From Adineta ricciae (Eukaryota > Rotifera > Eurotatoria > Adinetida > Adinetidae), in NCBI GenBank assembly GCA_905250025.1, contig CAJNOJ010000267.1, forward strand, positions 62,001 to 126,000: DNA of 64,000 nt, given 5' to 3'. The translations under genes and the position numbers were made by a program. This document shows positions 57,462-64,000 of the stretch, piece after piece. How positions within the stretch are numbered: position 1 is the stretch's first letter; every line of letters starts with the position of its first letter. The notes below the pieces were generated by a model. It was given only the letters and a program-made list of their open reading frames with translations. It was not told the DNA's origin and did no database searches.

Positions 57462-57692
57462 ATGCTCGGACGAACAACTCTTGTCAGCAACAGCTGGAAC
57501 GGTGACTATCACACCATTGGCTTTGGTAACTATGGCTATGGCATCTATACACAAGATAGTGGAATGTATGTCAATCCATGGAATGGACATGTTGGTGTTG
57601 AACGAGAAGTCGACTTCACTCCACTAGATGCACTTCACTTTCAACCATACACTGGTGTTCCTGCATCCATTCGTCAGCACTATATCAGTTAG
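57462..57692 (+). CDS. Unrecognised 76-residue protein, family copy 5
   Basis: The most different copy: SNSWNG for SNNWNG and VEREVDF for VEREIDF. Many differences between the copies are silent, so the protein appears constrained. AATAAA is at about 57736. Confidence 0.75.
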   Translation: MLGRTTLVSNSWNGDYHTIGFGNYGYGIYTQDSGMYVNPWNGHVGVEREVDFTPLDALHFQPYTGVPASIRQHYIS

Positions 57693-58589
57693 AATGTAGA
57701 TTGTATAGAATGAAATGTATTTTTGTATTTGTGATGAAATAAAATTAAGAAAACTAGAATACCTTTGCTGTTGATGGTGAGGGTGTGATACGCATGATCG
57801 TATCTATTGAGCTGTTTGAGTCGCATTTTGCAAAAGGAAATCAATAATAATTATATATCGGCATCACATAAATGATCGACTGGTTATATGTGCTCTCGGT
57901 GCGATAAATACAATCAAAAATTTCAATACAACTAATATAAGTATTACGAAATCGTCATTTGGAGTACTTTCTTACCTTTATATATCACTTTCATGAGAAA
58001 TCTATCGATCAAGTAATCCAACGATAACCACAATTATTATTTAGATTCAACTAATACTGGTAATTTAAAAGGTTAACCATAGATGTTAATATGACTAGTT
58101 GGATATAATAATCTAATAATAACTCCATCGAAATAGAACGAACAAATACTTGCTAATGTTTTCGGACGCTTCGATCTCTAGTGAATAATCTGCGCTTCAT
58201 TTTCGTAACTACTTTGGTAGAAACAATGTGCTAAGCGTTGATGATCATAATCAGTACTTGTGATCTATACGTATGAAATGATAATGTTTAATTCGATGAA
58301 GTAGATATGACTCGACACAATACTTGACTGTATTTATTCAACTGGCATCGCATGTTACGATGGTTTCTGCTGTCAAGATTTTACATTAATTACTGATAAA
58401 ACTTTTCTACTTCACTATTCTCAATGGGAAAAAGTATTGATCTTCACGATAAACTTCAATTGCATTTCAAATGCATACACCGTGTCAATGTTTTTTTCGA
58501 CGATTCACTCAAACAATATGGAATGATGTGTAGGTGGAGGGATAACCGTATCAAGTGGGTATATACAACATTGAATTAGCTACTCTTCT
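57693..58589. other. Intergenic region matched at 63319-64000
   Basis: About 900 bases, AT-rich. It is matched by the sequence after copy 6, with deletions in that copy near the parts corresponding to 58070-58140 and 58320-58420. A short coding-like minus-strand stretch (DTVYAFEMQL) is present in both but does not extend. Confidence 0.45.
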
Positions 58590-59965
58590 TCATTTTTCTA
58601 AACTCTCTAGCTCAATAGCAACATGTGTGATATGTCGTAGTACATTCTGAATCATTTGCGTTCGAAAATAGCATTCAACGTTCTTTTCGAGATCTTTCCA
58701 AAACTGTCGTTCTCGAAGCTCAGCAAAGTATAGACATTGGAACAAGTAAGTAGTTTCATTTTCTATGAAAAGAAAAACAAATATGACTATAAAGTGCAAT
58801 CTAGAAAAGTGATCAGTACTTCACCGAATGTTCCTCCGCTTTTTTTAAAAGCAGCAATGACATTCTTTACGGTAGCTCGAAAAGGTACTTCAACACTTTG
58901 TGCAAAGCTATTCATTTGTATAATCAGTTCTGTCATGAAATAATGAAGCATTCGTGGTATTTTGATTCGATCGATGTATTTAGTAATGGTTTCATCCGAA
59001 TATTTAACAAGTTTTCGAAAATCTGGTAATGACTTGCACCGACAAAACGATGCCTTTTTGTTCATTATTTCGAGAACATAATCAGCGTAGTCGAAGATTA
59101 ATTCCTTTATCCTCTCGGCTAATAGCACCTTTCATTTGTATATCTTCAAGTACTGGATAAAACATCGATCGATGAAAATTATTTGCCATAGCTTGTGAAA
59201 TCAGTTGATCAGAAACTGATATATGGCAAAACGATTTGATCGATTCTTTGTTTGGTTTCTTTTTTTTGAAAGAAATAGAGATTTACATCAATATCATTGA
59301 TAATAAATACGTGTGTTCGATGTAAGTTATCTCGAAGCAATAAGGATAACTCTCGTGAATGATTGGATGTATTTCTTGCTAATTTGGTATTTTGCACTTG
59401 ATTTCGAAATTGCTTGTTGTCGATAATTCTGTATAACAAACGAATACGTTCTGGGTTGAGTTTGAGAGCTGTAAGTTGATCCAGTTCATTGTGAACGGCA
59501 CCTCTTTCCACATGTTGATGTTTGATATCGATAGTTTTAAAGTCTGTACCAAGAATCGTATTGACGAACTTTTCTAATTGATCTGTGCCTAGTTCATCGT
59601 AATAAAATCTTTCCAGTTCCGTACGGTGACAATGTTACAAATGAATTTGCTGACTTGTTCGATTGTAAAATTCCTTGAGGTAATGCTGATCGAAAAATGA
59701 TTTCTGCATTAGAATCTCGATTTTCAGCTTTATCCATTGAATAAGTCTGATAGCGAGAGATGTATTGAGGTCCGTAAAGAATAAGAAAGGATGGATATAA
59801 TCACGCACGCAATGTTTCGTACTGTTGAACCGAAAGTTTTTCTGTCATCTCGATTTTCTTCTCTGTTTCCAGGGTCTACATCATTGCCGTTGCCATTGCG
59901 TGGTTGGTTATCAATGGGTTGAGGGCAATCTGGTGCCTTGTTTGTATTAATTTGCTACATTCTAC
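58590..59965 (-). pseudogene. Unrecognised multi-exon gene, probably frameshifted
   Basis: Coding-like segments follow in order on the minus strand: an Asn/Asp-rich piece near 59960-59810, a segment from about 59800 to 59290 (GPQYISRYQTYSMDKAEN, LDQLTALKLNPERIRLLYRI), a piece after an AG near 59221, and the segment 59128-58825 rich in helical residues (YIDRIKIPRMLHYFMTELI). The last exon is 58762-58590, joined by a clean 62-base GT-AG intron. Between the third and fourth segments the frame shifts by one base near 59130. It has no signal peptide. I do not recognise the family. Either the gene is broken or there is a sequence error. Confidence 0.4.
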
Positions 59966-60697
59966 TTGCTTCTAAAACAACATGGAAACAAACATTAGCC
60001 ACAAGAAGCCGATCAATCCTTTTCTTTCCCTACAATCATCAAATCGTTAGTAATAAGAAATCTGACAAAGTTTCACGTAGTTAAAGTATCTACCAATGGA
60101 AGCAGTCCTTCGTGATAAATTCACATTGGCTATGATTCGATGGTTAATTATCACTGGGGAAAAGCCAACATGTAGAAATATGTTTTCGAACGAGAGAAAT
60201 CGATAAATGCACATGAGAATGATTACGAAAAGAAAGAAAAACGAATATGAACGAATGCTGTTATTTTTGCGTTCTACTTCTCTCTTTATATCGTTGTCGT
60301 GTATTTTCTTTGGGTACATATTGATATGTAGAGACAGTTTTCGATGCGAATTCATCTGATTCCATGGTATAGACACACGTTCAAAATCGCGATCATAAGT
60401 TCTTTCTGTAAAGAGAATCTTGCATTTTTTTATGATCATAATTTGGTTGCGCTGCTGCGCTATATGTTAAATATTGAGCACTATCTATTTTGACATCTCA
60501 GAGGTCGTGTTTTAATTATTACTTACTTTTACTTTTTTTTCAAGGTTTGACGTTAGCATAAAAGAAGGATGAAAAGTAATTAGGTCAGAAATAAATAATC
60601 TTTTTCCACATAAGGAACAAAAGAAGTGGATGTTTTCAGTTCATTTGTAAGTTTTACTTGTTTCAAACATCATAAAAAAAGGGTCAAAATACTAAAA
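59966..60697. other. Intergenic region upstream of the second GPCR
   Basis: A minus-strand open frame at 60047-60439 has one hydrophobic segment but no other support and is not called. The GPCR promoter should lie near the right end. No TATA box is clear. Confidence 0.45.
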
Positions 60698-61728
60698 ATG
60701 TCAAGTAGTACCAGCTATGCAGATAGATTGGGACAAATCGGTCTTGATATAACATTATATATTGATCTAATGACTTTTATATTGGGTACAATTGGTTGTA
60801 TCGGTAATCTACTTATATTTACCAGCCATCAGCTACGTAAATCTTCTGCTAAGATTTATTTACTCTGTACTACAGTATCTCAATTAATGACAATTCTCGT
60901 TTGTATTCAACTACGCGTATTTTACGATCGTTCGGGAAGTAATTTACAGAATGAATCCGCTGTATTTTGTAAATTTCGATATTATGTTGCAGTAGCATTC
61001 CCTGCACTCGCATCTAATTATATATTGTTAGCGGCTATTGATCGGTATCTATTAACATCGGACGATGCTAGAATACGAACATGGAATCAAATCAAGATTG
61101 CGAAATGCTTGGTACTTGTTACATTTGTTACTACACTTTTACTATCAACACATATATTCTTCTTCTTTGATATTTTTCAAAACGCTTGTCAAATCCAACC
61201 CGGAAGTGTCTATACTTTTATTTTCGGAGGATATTTGATTATTGTTGTGATTCTGGCCCCTCATATGCTGATGTTAACCTTCTCTGTGTTGACAATATTT
61301 ACTTTGAGAAAATCACGTCGACGAGTGATTCCAGCAACCAGAGAGAATCGCATATTGAATCGTCGAAGAACGCTCGAATTGAAACTCATTCAGGTACGAC
61401 TATTTTCTGGTTGAATAAACACAAATTCTGAAAGCTTTAGATTATTGTTACACAAGTGCTTTTGAGCGTATTGCTTTCAAGCTTGCGTTTTGGTTCGGCT
61501 AGTTATCGCAGCATCGTTTTCGCAATTATACCTCCAACGATGAACGAGAAGGCTGCGGAGGGATTCGCTGAAAGACTTGGTAGTTCTTTGTACTTCTTCA
61601 ATTATGCGACGCCGTTCTATGCCGCGATGCTTACCAGTCCATTTTTTCGTCGAGCATTTTTCCAAAGACTTCGTTTCTTCTATCGGCAATATATAGAAAA
61701 AATTCTAGGGAGACATTCAACTCGCTAG
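60698..61728 (+). CDS. Rhodopsin-like GPCR, two exons
   Basis: Exons 60698-61393 and 61441-61728 with a 47-base intron just before TM6 give about 327 residues. TM1 has the IGNLLIF Asn, Cys is present at the TM3 start (FCKFRYY) and in loop 2 (NACQIQ), and DRY follows TM3 (AAIDRYLL). The third intracellular loop is strongly basic (RKSRRRV, NRRRTLELK). TM7 ends FYAAMLTSPFFRRAF without NPxxY. The ATG at 60698 is chosen over an upstream in-frame GTG. The receptor resembles that at 880-1872 in plan but not closely in sequence. Ligand unknown. Confidence 0.8.
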
Positions 61729-61821
61729 TTATTACAATTAGTTCTGTTTATTCATTTGATCTCTTGGTTTTCGTAAAAGAAGTCGAAAATAGAAGAAGAA
61801 GAAGAAGAAAAATGTTTTGAT

Positions 61822-62019
61822 TTAACCAACGGTGCAACATTTTACATTACATGGAGCACCAGCAGGACACTCACAACACGGTGGTCCACGTTTGCTCAAA
61901 TATCGACGAATTCTATCGTTTGACTTGAATGAAAGTTCATTCGATGCTTGAACTTGGTAACTGACAATCATGAATAAAATTGCAAAAACAACGCACATCC
62001 ATTTCGAAACACTAACCAT
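61822..62019 (-). CDS. Secreted cysteine-rich peptide precursor
   Basis: 65 residues with a clear three-part precursor layout: signal peptide (about 1-25), a short charged propeptide (26-44) ending in the dibasic Lys43-Arg44, and a mature part of 21 residues with six cysteines at 48, 49, 51, 57, 61 and 62. The CC-C-C-CC order is the one called framework III in cone-snail M-superfamily peptides. Similarity beyond cysteine order is not claimed, and such arrangements arise independently. The last residue is Gly, a possible amide donor. It could be a defence peptide, a neuropeptide or a toxin-like effector. The start is the only ATG giving the signal peptide. It converges on the GPCR gene. Confidence 0.6.
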   Translation of the reverse strand: MVSVSKWMCVVFAILFMIVSYQVQASNELSFKSNDRIRRYLSKRGPPCCECPAGAPCNVKCCTVG

Positions 62020-63183
62020 CGTGACTGTTGTTTTGATAAAAATGACACAAATAAGATTCGAGTATCTATATATGTTCGTATAAATGCGATGACAAAGTGA
62101 AGATAAGAATTCAAATGAATGACGAAGACAAAAGAAATCTCAGTTTAAATGTTGAGGGTGTTGTTGTCATCAATACACTAAATTGCGAGAGTTACGCCTG
62201 GTCAAGCCATGTAATTGTTGAAATGTCGGAAGTACTGAAACAATCTTTAAAGTGTGTGGAAAGTTATATTTGTTCAATACTGAAGACGATGAAAAGCATT
62301 TAAAAACAAGAGCCAAGCATAAAAATCGTATCGCTCATCGAATTTGATCATCTGACGTACTGTGTTCTCTCATTGCGCAAGTCTCAGTTAGACACACTAC
62401 GTTTCTGTTTCTCCTGGTATCACTTCGATACTTTCCGCATCACTGCAAGATTGTCCTTGTTCAAACTGTATCAGTTCGGTGAATGTTTTCGGTTGGCTCC
62501 ATCTCACTCCTTCTCATATCTAGTTTTGTTGTTCGCTATGTTCTTCAGTTCTGTCCCGCAACTGATGATTAGTGATCAACTACTGATAACAGCTCTATGA
62601 AGTGTTCATGGAAAAGATGGTCAGCGCTTTATGGTGAATTCATCTACTATCTATGTCTTTTCTTTTCCAACAAAGCGTTATAGAAAAAGTCTTGCGCCGT
62701 TCTCTTATTGTGTGTATAGAGACATGATAGTGGTGACGTCATGCTAAGATATTGTGTATACGCGCAGCAACAAAATACAATATGTTAACATGCGCATTGA
62801 AATATCTCCAAGGATTGTTTTGGTATCAGGGGAAAAGAACCATATAGCGTACACGAACTGTAAATACTAGTGGTGTCATTTTATTTTGAAAATAAAGATA
62901 AGGAATAAGAAAATGTTCATTCTTTATGAAGTAAAGATAAAGTAACACCTCTACAACATATATACAAGTCGTTTGCAGTTTGTGCGACTGAATTCTTTCC
63001 GCTTCAGTCTTCACACAGTAAGTAAACCATTATCTACTTTAACCCTTAAAAGCCGAAACGTCCCTTCCAAGGGACATTGCATTAATGGCTATAGAACGAA
63101 GGAATTAAGTCGTATCCACAAGAGCCACTATTTTGTCGAATGAGAACAGCCAGAGTGATAGTATCATAAGAAAAAAATCGTGT
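62020..63183. other. Stretch without a supported gene
   Basis: Short open frames at 62097-62303 and 62373-62600 lack domain signal, splice context or a second copy to compare. The left part should hold the promoter of the peptide gene. The contig ends at the N at 63184. Confidence 0.45.
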
Positions 63184-63184
63184 N

Positions 63185-63318
63185 GTGGAATGTATGTCAA
63201 TCCATGGAATGGACATGTTGGTGTTGAGCGTGAGATCGATTTCACTCCACTAGATGCTCTTCACTTTCAACCATACACTGGTGTTCCTGCATCCATTCGT
63301 CAACACTATATCAGTTAG
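63185..63318 (+). CDS. Unrecognised 76-residue protein, family copy 6 (3' part)
   Basis: Codes the last 43 residues, from SGMYVNPWNG to PASIRQHYIS, starting directly after the N at 63184. It corresponds to 57559-57692. Together with the flank it indicates that this contig overlaps the preceding one from 57559 onward. Confidence 0.75.
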
Positions 63319-64000
63319 AATGTAGATTGTATATAATGAAATGTATTTTTGTATCAGTGTGATCAAATAAACTCAGAAAACTAGAATATCTTTGGTGTTG
63401 AGGGCGAGGGTGTGGTATGCATGATCGTATCTATCAAGTTGTCTGAATACCATTTTGTAAAAGGAAATCAATAATAATATATCGGCATAACATAAATAAT
63501 CGATTGGGCGTATGTGCTCTCAGCGCGATAGATATAATCGAAAATTTCAGTACAAGTAATATAAGTATTTTGGAGTATTTTCTTACGTTGACATATCACT
63601 TTCATGAGAAATCTGTCGATCAAGTAATTCAACGATAGCCGCAATTATTATTTAGATTCAACTAATACTGACAATTTATAGGTTAATCATTTGCTAATGT
63701 TTTCGGACGCTTCGATCTCTTTTGAACAATCTGTGCTTCATTTTTGTAACTAATTTGGTAGAAACAATGTGCTAAGCGTTGATGATCATAATCAGTACTT
63801 GTGATTTGTACGTATGAAATGATAATGTTTAATCCGATGAAGTAAATATGACTGGACACAATGCTTGTTCTCAATGAGAAAAAAGTATTGATCTTCTTCA
63901 CGATAAACCTCAATTGCATTTCAAACGCATACACCGTGTCAATGCTTTTGGCCGATTCACTCAAACAATATGGAATGATGTATATGACTATATAAAGTGC
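63319..64000. repeat. Second copy of the 57.7-58.5 kb intergenic sequence
   Basis: Follows 57693 onward with substitutions and two larger deletions, to the end of the window. AATAAA is at about 63366. No gene is supported inside. Confidence 0.7.

Noticed and set aside
60047..60439. Minus-strand frame of 130 codons with one hydrophobic segment
   Set aside because: No second copy, splice context or family signal; Lys/Ile/Asn-rich as expected by chance in AT-rich DNA.
63683..63964. Minus-strand frame of 93 codons near the right edge
   Set aside because: Only a short part (DTVYAFEMQL) is kept in the matching sequence near 58450, where the frame soon stops.
1..64000. tRNA, rRNA, spliced-leader RNA genes or telomeric repeats
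   Set aside because: None was recognised by eye. A structural RNA search could not be run, so absence is not proven.

Overview
This window reads as nuclear DNA of a bdelloid rotifer (Adineta or Rotaria type). Genes are AT-rich, with GT-AG introns mostly of about 50-60 bases. One gene encodes an ADP-ribosyltransferase fused to kinesin-light-chain-style TPRs. There are rhodopsin-like and EGF/LDLa-headed GPCRs, a possible trans-splice acceptor at a very short gene-gene spacing, and bacterial-looking secreted domains. A bona fide eEF1-beta gene and an SLC5 transporter confirm a metazoan nuclear locus. Family names come from motif recognition by eye; no searches were run.

The dominant structural feature is the assembly. 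Single N bases at 2927, 4603, 7595, 10403, 11835, 13847, 18781, 26165, 41808 and 63184, and N runs at 6063-6118 and 57026-57113, separate pieces. At nearly every join the sequence just after the N repeats sequence lying before it, with small differences. The scaffold therefore looks like a zipper of partly overlapping contigs, probably two haplotypes placed head to tail, not a true series of tandem duplications. Collapsing the repeats leaves roughly 38-39 kb of unique locus.

Collapsed gene order: GPCR (+, 880); TTK/MPS1-like kinase (-, 2076-3425); coiled-coil plus propeller-like gene (-, 4620-6425); large LDLa/EGF 7TM receptor (-, pieces 6755-14593 and 18782-19526); unrecognised 372-residue protein with polymerase-palm-like motifs (+); secreted PAN/discoidin-like protein (-); ART-TPR protein (+); papain-family peptidase (-); secreted protein with a bacterial polymorphic-toxin-like tail followed about 70 bases later by a Ly6/uPAR-like protein (+); CYSTM-like protein (+); decayed gene (+); eEF1-beta (-); SLC5 sodium symporter (+); second TTK-like kinase (-); PAN plus kelch secreted protein (+).

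From 55 to 58 kb there is a family of near-identical 76-residue genes in divergent pairs with shared 5' leaders, TATA boxes and CRE/bZIP-like half-sites. The end holds an unrecognised, probably frameshifted gene, a two-exon GPCR, and a small secreted cysteine-rich peptide precursor. The two copies of 28-55 kb allow allele comparison: one carries a nonsense codon in the kelch gene and a 2-base deletion in the kinase first exon, and the SLC5 C-terminus differs. Many genes encode secreted or cell-surface products, so much of the window is sensing and extracellular accessory function around a few housekeeping genes.
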